Assembly (NCBI GenBank): GCA_025201705.1
Contig: MU616730.1
Span: 1 to 14,008 of the forward strand
Length of the DNA stretch: 14,008 bases
Reading direction: 5' to 3'
Source of the DNA: Dissophora ornata
Lineage: Eukaryota; Mortierellomycota; Mortierellomycetes; Mortierellales; Mortierellaceae
Within the stretch, counting starts at the first letter, position 1. Each line of letters opens with the position of its first letter. Position numbers and translations under genes: made by a program. Shown here one piece after another: positions 1-9,805 of the stretch. A model generated the notes under the pieces. The model had not been told where the DNA came from. It was given only the letters and a program-made list of their open reading frames with translations, and did no database searches.

Positions 1-227
1 GACCTGTCGGCCAACGTTCAGGCAGAGACAGAAATGGGTTTCCTTGCTAGCGCACTATTGTGTTTGGGCCAACACTCGTTTGTCATCCCGCCTTTTTCTC
101 ATTCTCCCCCCCACCTCCCCGCAGAGGACGGACCATCTGCAAGCCATTTTCAAACCCCGAACAAGCCCTGTCAGGCACAACATCCCCGCCCTTAAAAATA
201 GCCAATCTGTTGTCAATACTGTCGCCG

Positions 228-256
228 TTATTATTATTATTATTATTGTTATTATT
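228..256. repeat. (TTA)n microsatellite
   Basis: An uninterrupted TTA tract runs from 228 to 247. A single G follows, then a further TTATTATT. It is non-coding and lies downstream of the RAX1-like gene. Confidence 0.9.
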
Positions 257-384
257 GTAAGTGTTATTAGGAGTAGGTTGGTTGGATGAGTGCGAAAACA
301 ACAAAAACGGAAAAAAAAATAAAAATGCAATCATGATGGACTACAAGTCAGCTAGGCTACAGGTATATATGCATATCACATATC

Positions 385-410
385 AAAAAAAAAAAAAGAA
401 AAAGAAAAAA
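385..410. repeat. A-rich tract (U-rich in the minus transcript)
   Basis: Thirteen consecutive A are followed by further A5 and A6 runs broken by single G. On the minus strand this is a T-rich stretch about 25-50 nt downstream of the RAX1-like stop codon, so it may be part of its 3' UTR or 3'-end formation region. Confidence 0.7.
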
Positions 411-435
411 ACTGCATCAATGCTTATCGTACAAA

Positions 436-3400
436 TTATCCCTCCACCTTCCGCTGTGGCAGCGCCGCAAACACCACCATCACCATTGTCGACCAAAAGA
501 TGCAGTAACTCAGCATCCAGTACGACAACTGCCGGTGACGCACCCGTATCGACGGCTCCGCGATCTTCCTGAACCGGAACAGGTGCTTGTCCTCGCATCT
601 AATCATACCATCGAAAACAAAACAAAAAAATGTCAATAACAGTGTTCAACTATTCATCACATCTTCACCTAAACCCCCTTTCATCCAAATCAACTCACAT
701 TTTGCCAAGGAGTCCCAGAATAGGCGAAAACTCCTTGATCCCTGTCGCTAGGCTGATCGATCCTGTCCAGCCCCCGACAACTCCTACCACCCACACCCAC
801 GGACTCTTCCATCCTCCGAGTCCCAGAAGAATCAGCGTCAGCTGGATCGCAACCACTATCAGCCACACCACCACGCCGGTCCAGATCATGCCTCGCCGCT
901 TGATCGTATTGTTAGGATGGTGACGCGTCAACAGCCCCAGGTTCTGTTTCTCCACATATTTCAAGAACAATGGGTAGTAATAGTCCTGTAGAACCACGTC
1001 CATCACAAATCCCTTGGCTGGTCCATACAAGTAGGGCGCATACGTCCGACCTTCTTCCTGAACCTGTGTGTGGATTCGCTGTCGACACTCCAACGGCAAG
1101 TAGAACGCTGCGGCTGCGGCCGATACCGCCACGGCTGACGGAGATACCCCTGAAAATCGTGGTGCAGACGTCGAAGGCGCTCTTGACGACGATGGCGAGG
1201 ATGAAGCTGTGGCGTTACTCACCAACGACATTGTTGGTGTCAGGAATGTTGGTCGCGGCAACTGTGCTACACCCAAACCCCTTCTATCATTCAGGAGCTC
1301 ACCATGCAGTTGTACAAATGAGTTGCTGGTTCTGGATGTTGGTATCGACACAGAATGGCCAAGTCTAAAAGGATCCACGCCATTTCCAGTATTGTCGATC
1401 GCCTCTTTCTCGTTTAAATCCCAATTTGATGTAGCAATCGCCGGTGTCTGGATGTGTGGCGATGTGGCTGGGGTGACCTGAATTGTGTCCAGACTCGACG
1501 GACTCAATCCGCGGCTTCCCCTGGATTTATTCAATAGCGCAGAGACAGCTCTTTGGGCGACTGCCGATACCGACTTTGCTGCGTTCCCTGTCCTAGACCG
1601 GACCCCGCGCGATGGGCGGCTGGATGTGCTTACAGGTAGCGGCAAAATAGTAACTATTAAGGGCGAAACGTTATATAACATTAAAAGTTAGACACAATCC
1701 AAAGTATATATGTGCGCAGAATCGCCGAATTCATGTCATTTATACCTTGCTTTTGCAGATCGTGTTGAGTGATGCGGTCCCATGAAGATGACAGCGATGA
1801 AGATGTCGATTGCCTTTCCAACGCCTCTCCTTCGATAGGAGCTTCGGCAATAGTCCCTACACCCGCTCCATCGTTAGGATGTTCACCCCGGGCAACGAAA
1901 TCCTCTGCCAGTATACTAGTCATTGTGCCGTTCACAGGAGGAAGAGTGGTGGGCGCGGATCGATCGAGGATCATAATCGTTTCCTGCCGCGTTTGGTTGG
2001 GGGACTGTTGAGACGCCTCCTGGCTTTCGGTCGCCCCAACACGTCTCTCATCCATTCCGGCTCTCTTTTCCATGTCCTCATCCCCATCCTCATCTTCTTC
2101 GTTATCGTCATCTTCTGCGTCGCTGTCGTAGTCTTCGTCGTCGTCGTCATCATCATCGTCATCGTCCTCATCGTCGTCCTCAGCTGAATCATTCAGAACA
2201 GTTGCCTCTTCGATGGTCGTTGTGTTGATGGTCAAGGTTGGCAACTCGACAACAGTGGTCTCTATACGCATAAGTCTCGTCAAAAATGGGTTGAGTATCG
2301 CACTGAGCCCAGTCCCAGTCCTCTTCCTTAGCCTGGGACTAGTTGGGCTTGTCGGCGCAGAGGTTCCGCCTGCGGCTCCTCCAGGGCTTTGTCCTTCCTC
2401 ATTGAGTCTATGCTCTTCCTCAGATTCCTCCGTCTGCTTGGCTGGCTGCGTGTCGATACTAAGCCCGCCTTCCTGTCCCACAACACTGAGCCGCACACTA
2501 TGGGTTTCGTCACCAACTCCCCCCAGTATGCTTCTTTTTCCGGATAGACGTTTGGATCGCCGTTCATGCCATTTTTGATTCCAGTCTGCAATGACCTCTT
2601 CCGCATAGCCATCCCACCCAGGCGCAATTGCCTTGTCAATACTTTTGCGGAAAAGGGGACCGCTGGTGCCGACAGGACCCTTCGCAGCCGACGCAGCTGC
2701 TTCTTCCTCTGCTGCCATGGGGGCTGTCCGAAGTTGAATCAGATACTTCCGATAGATCCTCATTGCAGACTCTTGCAGATCCTCCAAGCCGATTGTCCTA
2801 AAGCTCTGCGCCAACAAAGCCTTGCCCTCTTGCCCAGCACTAAAGATACTCGGAGTGTAGGCGCTCTCTCCTGACCTACGGATCGATGCAGGAGCCTGGA
2901 GTGGTCCGATGCCGCCGCTGAATCGACTGATCGACAGGTGTCGGCCCATATCAGGGTCTGCAATCCCATAGGATAGTTGAGAGATCCTATGCTGAAGATT
3001 CATAGGACTTTCCGCTCTTCGATCATCGTCCATGGTGCCCGTATTTAACTGCTCTTGCCTTTCATCGTCCTGAACAATGAGCTGCGGTGTTTGCTGAAAA
3101 TGCTGTGACCGTGACTGTCTGACACCCATATTGAAATAATCCTCTGATCCCGATGGCCTTGTCCGCGAGTTTCTAGAACTGGATCGGCCTATGACATCAG
3201 CCGACCCACGTCCTCGCATCATCAGATTGTAGGCGTTAGGTACTGAATATGTGTTTGGTAGACTGCCACCTGCTTGGAAATTGCTGGTGTCATTCTGTTG
3301 GTAGCGCATGCCTGACGGTCCTCCAGGCATGGGTTGATCGAGGTCGAATGAACCCTGGCGGACCTCCTCTTGGTTCTGATCATAAGGGTATAATCCATCG

Positions 3401-5439
3401 CGCTGAGCCCTCATCGCAACAGCCGCGACCGCTGCATCCTGTTCCGATATATGCGCATCTTCCAGTGAGGGTTGATTCATCTCCCCTGATGTCCTTTGGC
3501 CGCCCGCGCCGGTCAAATTCCGATCGTACGCTCCGGATGAGGATGATCCAACGCCGTAATTGTTTGAATGGGACGGCGGCATGGGCGGGAATGCCGCTGA
3601 AGAGTCCTGGATACCATAGCGGCGACTCTCCTGAGGGAATGAGAGATGGTCATTCAGGGGTAGCTGCAGGCTAGATCTACTGGTGGCATAGAGGTTCGAG
3701 CCATCAACGTCCTGTCCACTGGCCCCAATCCCGATCCCTGTTCCGGCGCCAACGCCCGCTTGGTCGGGTGCTAGGAGATCAGGATCTGGTGTGAGTCGTT
3801 CAGACTCTAGTGCAGCCACGAGCGCCATTCGTCGTTTATCTCGCGCGATCGCGCGTTCCTCGAGCTGTAGTTCGCGCTTTTGTCTCCGCTCAGATACATC
3901 AAATGTCCTGCATAGTTGTTCATGAGCCGTGACGTCCTAAAGATCATTATTAAGGCACGATTAGTCTATATGACCGCCATCAACATGATACACATTGCTG
4001 TATTGCTGGATAGAGAGAGAGAGAGAGAGAGCGCGCGCACTTACTGCCCAAAAGTTGAGATACTCCGCCGCGCGCTGGCTTCTCAAGAAGGCCTCAAGGT
4101 CATCGTAGCCAAGAGGGTATCGCGACTTCTTTTCCAGGACCATTGTCAAGCTAGGCAGCGCCCATGCCTGTTCTGCAAGCTGTTGTTCATAGAGTTGCTG
4201 CTGCCGCTGTTGCGCCGCCAATTGTTCAGCCCGCTTCTTCTTCTTGGCCCTGCGTTTCTTCTTTTTGCTGCTTTTGCTGCCTTTGGTGCGACGATGCCTC
4301 TTTTCCTTGCTGCCATTGTTGCTGCCATCGATGGGATGGGGTCCATCAAAAGTGTCGCTTGGCAAGCCGCTGATGCGATTGGGGTCGTTTTGAAGGTACT
4401 GATTCGCGCTAGAACTGATGCTACTCTCTTGCCGGATCAGTGAAAGTGAAGGTCGCCAGCCTGATCGACTCCGCCTGGGTTCCTGCTGCTTTTCCTCATC
4501 AGACAGATCCTGCAAGACCTCTTTAGCCGGCCATGCTGCCGAAATCGAGTCCTGGCTGATCCTTGGCGCCCGATCAGACTCTTCGCTGGCTCGGGATTGT
4601 CTTTTGCTTTCGTCACCAAAACTAAGCCTGCTGGTGGTATCGCGTAGTCGTCTGAGGATGCTTTTGCTGGTAGAGCGTCTAGGGGAGGATGGGCGCTGAT
4701 TCTTCCCCTCGCCTTCGTCATCAGAGTCGTTGCCGTCTTCAGAGTCTCCATCCGAGTCCGAGACGTGTGCAGGCGACTCCATCCGCATGTTAATTTCCCA
4801 CGAGTCTTGGTGTTCCTGCTGAAGAGGTGATCCAGGACGGACATCGTAAGAGTTGCGATGGAAATATGGCGGACGAGGCTGATAAGGGTCGTAAAGGTTG
4901 CTGTACAGTTGAGGAGAGGGCGACCGGGCGGGACGCGGCGCCAGCGCAAATGCAAGTCGCGAGGGACCCGGAGAAACAGAGCGAGAGGGTATTTGCGAGT
5001 AATAGGCGAAAGAGTCCTGGGGATTTTGTGGGTATTCTTGCTCTCCTGTTGTGATGTTGTAGTTGGTCGCTGAGGGAGGTGTCCCTATTGGAAATATGGA
5101 GGGCGAGGATGGGCGAGGACCTGGCGTGGACGGGCGCGAATAAGCATCGGTGGAGATGGGTATAGAGGCTGAAGAAGGTGAGGCCAAGTGTGTGTTTAGC
5201 CCTGTTGAGGAAGAGCCAGCGGCAGGGTTGGAGTAATAAGGATGATGGGTGATGCTGCTGTGGTGGTTTTTGTGGTGCGGGTGCCTGGTCTGGGGGGAGG
5301 GAACGGTGGAGGTGCGAGTGTAGGCGGAGGGCACGGCGGAAGCCACCTGGGAGGCAGAGGAGTGTGGGCGCGGAATAAGGGCCTCCTCTGCGGGGGTGAG
5401 GGCTATCCTCGGCATGCCCTGGAAGGCAACGCCATCCAT
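436..5439 (-). CDS. RAX1: Rax1-like polarity protein: RGS domain plus three membrane segments, four exons
   Basis: Exons are 5439-4045, 3936-1746, 1653-699 and 598-436. The frame holds across all three GT-AG introns (phases 0, 1, 2) and predicts about 1567 aa. The start ATG is preceded by an in-frame TAG 45 nt upstream. In order: a Ser/Pro-rich disordered N-terminus (1-370), a Lys-rich basic patch then a Gln-rich segment (about 378-427), the RGS start with LPSLTMVLEKK and EYLNFWADVTAHEQLC (428-475), more RGS-like helices with RIYRKYLIQL (about 848-930), an acidic run (about 1050-1087), the last RGS helices with LQDYYYPLFLKYVEKQNLG (about 1377-1434), and hydrophobic segments near 1450-1475, 1477-1500 and 1540-1563. 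The order RGS, membrane pair, ILGLLG, FRFRKIAEP, last membrane helix matches the fungal Rax1 family. In yeast Rax1 works with Rax2 as a cortical landmark for bipolar budding. A role in polarised growth is inferred. The protein is several times longer than yeast Rax1, mainly because of disordered inserts inside the RGS region. Exon joins are read by eye. Confidence 0.82.
599..698 (-). other. intron 3 of the RAX1-like gene
   Basis: 100 nt, donor GTGAGT, acceptor GATTAG, phase 2. It joins the exon ending in ILGLLGK to the last exon, which begins CEDKHLFRFRKIAEP. Without splicing the frame stops at once (ATG TGA). The join gives the family-typical order of membrane segment, linker and last membrane helix. 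Confidence 0.85.
1654..1745 (-). other. intron 2 of the RAX1-like gene
   Basis: 92 nt, donor GTATAA, CTAAC branch-like site, acceptor TTAATAG, phase 1. The split codon is G|TT (Val). It removes the in-frame stop that otherwise ends the large central exon. Confidence 0.8.
2096..2183. repeat. coding trinucleotide tract for an Asp/Glu run
   Basis: TCG/TCA/TCC triplets on the plus strand read as Asp/Glu codons on the minus strand inside exon 2 of the RAX1-like gene. They encode a run of more than ten consecutive acidic residues followed by mixed D/E/S. This is low-complexity coding sequence that is probably prone to length change. Confidence 0.85.
3937..4044 (-). other. intron 1 of the RAX1-like gene
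   Basis: 108 nt, donor GTAAGT, acceptor CTTTAG, phase 0. It joins NFWA to DVTAHEQLC, the conserved core of the first RGS helices. It contains a perfect (CT)10 run 13 nt inside the donor on the transcribed strand. Confidence 0.9.
4012..4031. repeat. (AG)10 microsatellite in intron 1
   Basis: Twenty nucleotides of perfect AG/CT dinucleotide repeat followed by CGCGCGC on the plus strand. It sits directly behind the splice donor of intron 1 of the minus-strand RAX1-like gene. Confidence 0.95.
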
Positions 5440-5815
5440 GACTGGAGGATCAGGGATGAGAGAATGTGCCGTGGAAAGCTGCTAGAGGAGGGATCCCATT
5501 GCCTGGGGTTGGGAGACGCAATGAGGGGGGAGCAAGAGTTGGTGGCGAGGAATGGAATGGAAGGAAAGATGAGAGAGAGCGAGAGAGGAGAAGGGAGGAG
5601 GAAGCGAGGTTGTCGTTGCAGGAGGGTACGGGAAGGGAGGTGTGTGGATGAAACGGATATCGGAGGGATAGGAGGAGCTAGTGTATGCAGGGGATGGGAG
5701 ATGTATGCAGGGGATGAGCAAAGAAGAGATGGGGATGATGAAGAGAGGATGAGGATGAGAGGATGAGGATGAGGATGAGGATGAGGACAAGAGAGTCTAC
5801 AGAGACAACAGTACA
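5440..5815 (-). promoter_or_regulatory. pyrimidine-rich leader and probable promoter of the RAX1-like gene
   Basis: On the minus strand this stretch is almost entirely C/T with ATCC/CATC-type repeats, including hexamer copies of ATCCTC near 5740-5787 and a direct repeat of TGTATGCAGGGGATG at 5682-5715. Such CT-rich leaders are common upstream of fungal start codons. No TATA box was recognised. Calling it regulatory is an inference from position and composition. Confidence 0.45.
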
Positions 5816-6021
5816 GACAACAGCAGATGAATGAACCCATAACATTGAGAGCACCGCACCGGGGACAGTGGCGCTGGACCTGCCTTGCACATCTCTTGCG
5901 CGGACAGATACAGCCGCGTCCCTGTCTGGGTATTGGGGGTACAGAGACGTGTCGCTCAGATGCGAGTGAACACCAGCACTCGCGCGGAAATGAAACATTC
6001 GTCTAAACATACGCCTCTAGC

Positions 6022-6027
6022 TTTATT
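6022..6027 (-). terminator. poly(A) signal AATAAA for the F-box gene
   Basis: TTTATT on the plus strand reads AATAAA on the minus strand, about 210 nt downstream of the F-box stop codon. A 3' UTR of this length is reasonable for the gene. Confidence 0.5.
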
Positions 6028-6059
6028 TTCTCTTTTTGAGAGCACTCTGCTCGTCTGCT

Positions 6060-6077
6060 CCCCGCTCTGCAGCGGGG
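6060..6077. other. small perfect hairpin in the F-box 3' UTR
   Basis: CCCCGCT and AGCGGGG form a perfect 7-bp GC-rich stem around a four-base loop. It lies between the F-box stop and the putative AATAAA, so it would be in the mRNA. No function is assigned. Confidence 0.5.
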
Positions 6078-6100
6078 TTACCAGCATGTGTCTGTCTATC

Positions 6101-6142
6101 TCTGCTGCTGCTGCTGCGCGTTGCTGCTGCATTGCTGCTGAT
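6101..6142. repeat. interrupted (CTG)n tract
   Basis: CTG/TGC triplets in three blocks separated by CGCGTT and ATT. It is non-coding and lies in the presumed 3' UTR of the F-box gene, where it is transcribed as CAG repeats. Confidence 0.85.
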
Positions 6143-6237
6143 CCTATCGCATAATGCATCTGTCAATCAATCAATGCATGACATCAGCCGCTACTGTTCT
6201 TGTCCTTTGCTCCTTGCCCCCTTCTTCATGCTCCACA

Positions 6238-7905
6238 TCACTCATGCGCTGTATCCACACTCCCGCTCTCCACTGTGCCTGCATTCGTCGTTGTCTCCTC
6301 TCCCCCTTCTGCCTGACCATCCTCCTCTTCATAAACATCATAGTACTCATCGTCCTCCTCTTCTTCCTCTCCTTCCTCTCCTTCCTCTCCTTCCTCTCCA
6401 TATCCATCCTCTTCCTCGTCACCGCTCATCGACTCCCCATAGAAGGTTTCTGGCATATCTTTCTCCGGAACATCAAGCCCTAATTCACAAAGCCTCATTG
6501 TCAGATCCAGATGTCGTTCCCAGTCCAGCGAAAAGATTCCCTCAATCTTGGTCAGATTATCGAGGTGCGCTCCGATCCACACCACTTCCCCTTCATCCAT
6601 GCGCTGGCACGACCCTCCCAGATCCAGGATCTTCAACTTTGTCAGAGACTTTAACTGGTCCATCCCATAGTCTATCCTGAACAAGAGACCGCTCCTTCGG
6701 GTCCATTTCAACGACCCTACGGTAAGATGCTGAAGCCACCGCAGCCTCGAGAACTGTCTAAACGTCGCCCAGTGTTCCTCTATTGACTCGGGCATAGAAT
6801 GCGACCGCTCCACGTTCACCTGGAAATGCCTCAGCTGCACTGCTGCCCAATCCTTGCCCGTGACAATGTCATGCATCCGCAGGACTGGACTCGCGAGTTT
6901 CGTCAGGTTAGGACAACTCTCCAGGATTTGTTGTACCATCCAACTCTTGACGTCAAAACAGTCGATAATATCCACTGTTTGCAGCGTCTCAAAGTGCCGT
7001 CCTAGACAGCCAAATGTTCTTTTTGTGATCCTGCTCCCGCATAGCACCAGCTGTTCCATGTGTGAGAGCGTGTCCAGCATCCGGCCAATATCTTCTGGGT
7101 CCGGTAATCCACATCCATCAATGTGCAGTTGGCGGAGCTTGGGACACGCAGCAGGGACACGCTCGCAGAAATCTTGTACCGGGAACAGTGTCTCGCGGCC
7201 GACTGTCCACTTTAGGAGCTTGAGATTGGGGCATTGACAGACCAGATCCACCTGCGACCCCGGGCTGAGTCCTGTTGCATCTTTGAGAGCCATCTCGAAG
7301 AGGTGCGGAAAGGTCCAGCGCTTGAAGGAGGGTATGTTGACAAAATACTCATATCGGCTTGACACCGTCTTGATACGGCTGACAGCCTGCATCAACGCCT
7401 CGACCTGTTCTGGATGATCATACTTGCCCCGGCTGGATTCGTACCGCTTCAGGTTCGGACAGGCCAGGGGCAAGGCCTTGAGGAAAGCGATTGATGGAGC
7501 AGTGGTGCGGTCAAAGCCAAAGCCAAGGACGATCCACTCCATCAAGGGATTCTGCCAGATCAGGTCCGTGAACTGGGCCCAGAGTTCTGGATTGGGCGTT
7601 TCAATGTGTTTGCCGAAAAGAACAAAGGTCTTGAGACCGGTGCAGCGTTGGAGAAAGGGAGCAAGACCGTCGGAGGCCTTGAGGGTGAGGGACCGCACAA
7701 AGTGGGCGTTCTTTTGGAGGATGGGCATTGGCGGGAAGTTCGGACAAGTGCTCCAGTCTTCGGGGACAATGAAAGAGCGCCAGATATAGGGGGTGAAGGA
7801 CCGTTGCCACTGGCGACTGACTCGGACACAGGAGATCAGGTCTCGTTGGAGGATGAATGGAGCTATGTAGAGCAGGATCTCTGGCAGGTCTAGTGGGGAA
7901 GTCAT
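6238..7905 (-). CDS. F-box / leucine-rich-repeat protein with acidic tail
   Basis: Single exon, 555 aa. The F-box is at residues 6-48 (LPEILLYIAPFILQRDLISC, then VSRQWQRSFTPYIWRSF). A degenerate LRR array follows, with CPNLKRY (149), CPNLKLLKW (225), CPKLRQLHIDGCGL (254), LQTVDIIDCFDVKSW (308), CPNLTKL (331), LQHLTVGSL (391) and LTKLKILDLGG (421). The tail from about 495 is Glu/Asp/Tyr-rich. F-box proteins of this build normally recruit substrates through the LRRs to an SCF ubiquitin ligase via Skp1; the substrate is unknown. The ATG at 7905 was chosen because it lies just before the F-box. The same frame stays open up to an ATG at 8124, but the 73 extra residues do not look like family sequence. 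The CP.L repeats and the GKDW motif before one LRR resemble the large Mortierella F-box family. Confidence 0.88.
   Translation of the reverse strand: MTSPLDLPEILLYIAPFILQRDLISCVRVSRQWQRSFTPYIWRSFIVPEDWSTCPNFPPMPILQKNAHFVRSLTLKASDGLAPFLQRCTGLKTFVLFGKHIETPNPELWAQFTDLIWQNPLMEWIVLGFGFDRTTAPSIAFLKALPLACPNLKRYESSRGKYDHPEQVEALMQAVSRIKTVSSRYEYFVNIPSFKRWTFPHLFEMALKDATGLSPGSQVDLVCQCPNLKLLKWTVGRETLFPVQDFCERVPAACPKLRQLHIDGCGLPDPEDIGRMLDTLSHMEQLVLCGSRITKRTFGCLGRHFETLQTVDIIDCFDVKSWMVQQILESCPNLTKLASPVLRMHDIVTGKDWAAVQLRHFQVNVERSHSMPESIEEHWATFRQFSRLRWLQHLTVGSLKWTRRSGLLFRIDYGMDQLKSLTKLKILDLGGSCQRMDEGEVVWIGAHLDNLTKIEGIFSLDWERHLDLTMRLCELGLDVPEKDMPETFYGESMSGDEEEDGYGEEGEEGEEGEEEEEDDEYYDVYEEEDGQAEGGEETTTNAGTVESGSVDTAHE
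6362..6397. repeat. 9-bp tandem repeat coding Gly-Glu-Glu
   Basis: CCTTCCTCT is repeated three times perfectly at 6371-6397, with one near copy before it. On the minus strand each unit reads as Gly-Glu-Glu in the acidic tail of the F-box protein, so length changes stay in frame. Confidence 0.9.
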
Positions 7906-8228
7906 TGCGACTGTTATGATGTGGGGTGGAGGTGGGAGTGGCGAAGGATAAGGGATGACGAGGGATGAAGAAAGAAAGTCAATCAGGTTCATGTCGGAGA
8001 TGGAGCGGGTCGCATTGATCACAAAAGTCGTTTCTTTTTTTGGACAGTTCGCTGCTGCGCAGACAAGCTTAATACAGATTAAAGGCCGGAACGTATTCAT
8101 TTCGTGCTGTACGTGACTCTCCATGATAGCGACCGTGGTGATGCAAACTCGATACTTCCTGACAGCGCAAACATAACAAAAATAATTGCCAAAGGCTTAT
8201 TTCAGGGGACGAATAGAAAATGCACAGA

Positions 8229-8268
<40 letters not shown>

Positions 8269-8475
8269 CGCTGTTGTCATGTCCCTTCGCCTTTCATCAC
8301 AAAAAGGACACGAACCCACTGCTCCCTTTCGTTTCTCATGACACTTTCTGAACCTCTTCGACGCCAAATTGTCGGCATCCACAAAACTGCTGTGCATGCA
8401 TTAATCCTTTTTTCTTTTTGGTGCGCGGATCGAATTTTCGTCTCATGGCCTTCAACGCCGAAATTTGATATGTAG
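7906..8475. other. upstream region of the F-box gene
   Basis: No separate gene is supported. The part next to the F-box start is CT/CA-rich on the minus strand (5' leader). A long poly(T) run lies at 8231-8268. The open plus-strand frame at 8104-8475 crosses this homopolymer and has no recognisable content until its last few codons, which may belong to the decayed MULE N-terminus. No TATA box was identified. Confidence 0.4.
8231..8268. repeat. T38 homopolymer
   Basis: Thirty-eight consecutive T on the plus strand (A38 on the minus strand), 326 nt upstream of the F-box ATG. It could be a promoter poly(dA:dT) element or the poly(A) end of an old retroposed sequence on the minus strand. No clear target-site duplication was seen around it. 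Confidence 0.9.
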
Positions 8476-9124
8476 TTTACCACGCCCTTCGCCGAGCCTC
8501 GGCAATATCGATTTGATCATCACTACAACCATATCGCCCCTAATCCTCAAACTCAGGAACCTCCTTCATTACTCTCTCTCGACTATGATCCCATAGTACC
8601 GGTCGAACCTCAACCTTTGCAAAACAATCCTGATTCACCTCTCCCCTTCAAAAGCGAGGTTCACCTGCAGAATATCGGTCGTTCTGGGGGTCGCGAGAGA
8701 ATTGACTTTCAGTCAGTGTATTTTTTCTGAGGCTATTTTATCTTCATACCGACAATGGACAAGACTCGTCTCTTCCTAATTATTCCCGGGAGCAAAGCGA
8801 ACATGCAAAACGTCCAGGTCCACATCGTTCTTGCGATTGGACACTGATGCATGTATGCAGGCATTGGGAAGAAGAGCACTAGACTACCTTCAAGCGTCAT
8901 TCTACAGGTGTGGGATACAAAGTGTATATTCGTATTAAAAAACTAGTTAGCCAAGACCAAGTCGATGTCGAGCATCATTGGAAGCACAACCACAGCAATC
9001 TCCCGAAAGTAGTGGCCGCAGGTCCTCTTGGGGCAAACGAGTTTGAACTGGCAAGGAGACAGATTCAAGAGGGTCGTAATTGGAAGGCGATCAAGAACAA
9101 GTTGCGTCCCAGCGACGAGCAGCT

Positions 9125-9247
9125 GTAGATGGCATGGCTATGCACATGCCAGATACAACGAGGGGGTTTCTCTATCTTGATCTAACAATCGGCATTTTTA
9201 CATTGTATCTTGAAGCAGCTTGAACGTGGCGGAAAACCCCCTCCTAG
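9125..9247 (+). other. possible intron in the MULE relic
   Basis: Donor GTAGAT and acceptor CCTCCTAG remove an in-frame TAG and TAA. They join RPSDEQL to SFIKNADLRYGLYRKR with the frame kept (123 nt). A CTAAC lies at 9182-9186, rather far from the acceptor. Plausible, but not certain. Confidence 0.45.
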
Positions 9248-9723
9248 GTCATTCATCAAAAATGCGGATCTTCGATATGGTCTGTACCGTAAGAGAAAGA
9301 TGATGTCCTCGAAACCCGCAGATGTCGTGCAGAGCATGGCGATGTGGATCGGCGATATCAAGTCGAAAGGAAGGAAAGTATTATTTCTGAGCGACATTGC
9401 ACCATCTGAAAATTTTATGATCGCCTGGTTTGCGAACTTTCGACCGATGGTGGGAGCAACATCGGCGTTGTCATGCATACGAATACTTGGTAAAAAACTT
9501 AAAAACTTTACCCCTTTCGTGTGTTTCTATGTCGTATTCTTCCGGCCATGGATCTTAACACAACTACTGCCGGTATGGATTCTACCCATAAAACTGTCAA
9601 AAGCTTACGACCCACAGGGAAGGACAATGTACACACATCCATATATCTTTTTACGCTGGTTGTGAAGGATATGCATGTATTAAGAGGCATCCCAATTGCA
9701 TATTTGTGCCACTCCAAGTCACA

Positions 9724-9805
9724 GTAGGTCGTTGCCGTCCTGGTTTTGTATTTTATCGAGTTGCTTCGTTGCGTACCATGTAATCTAACGTGGCTTCAAG
9801 CAAAG
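9724..9805 (+). other. probable intron between the first and second catalytic Asp of the MULE relic
   Basis: 82 nt, donor GTAGGT, branch CTAAC at 9785-9789, acceptor CAAAG. Removing it joins the frame of MDSTHKT and IAYLCHSKSQ to the frame of LKWLTWLKK and FMTDCSLAE, 72 codons from Asp to Asp. All splice signals and the frame agree. Confidence 0.65.

Larger units (their letters stand above)
1..435. other. left flank, no gene recognised
   Basis: No supported coding region. The stretch holds a (TTA)n microsatellite, a CT-rich patch near 95-120 and an A-rich run near 385-410. Its right part is probably the 3' UTR and downstream flank of the minus-strand RAX1-like gene that stops at 436. No canonical AATAAA was found for that gene on the minus strand here. 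Confidence 0.5.

Noticed and set aside
44..334. Overlapping open frames on both strands at the left end
   Set aside because: They run through the TTA repeat and low-complexity sequence, have no recognisable motif and overlap each other in several frames.
3842..3855. CGCGCGATCGCGCG perfect palindrome
   Set aside because: It lies within codons of the RAX1-like exon 2 in a basic/acidic helix (ERAIARD) and is best explained by codon choice; no sign of a binding site.
5242..5766. 174-residue plus-strand open frame opposite the RAX1-like start
   Set aside because: Its content is Gly/Arg/Glu repeats, as expected from reading the antisense of a CT-rich leader and a Ser/Pro-rich exon.
6036..6680. 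214-residue plus-strand frame rich in Leu/Pro/His
   Set aside because: It overlaps the acidic tail of the F-box gene on the other strand and is the antisense shadow of GAG/GAA-rich codons.
7906..8124. Extended N-terminus of the F-box protein from ATG 8124
   Set aside because: The extra 73 residues look like translated leader, and the F-box begins a few residues after the ATG at 7905. Transcript data could reverse this.
8104..8475. 123-residue plus-strand frame across the T38 run
   Set aside because: It encodes poly-Phe from a homopolymer and has no family pattern; only its last codons could belong to the MULE relic.
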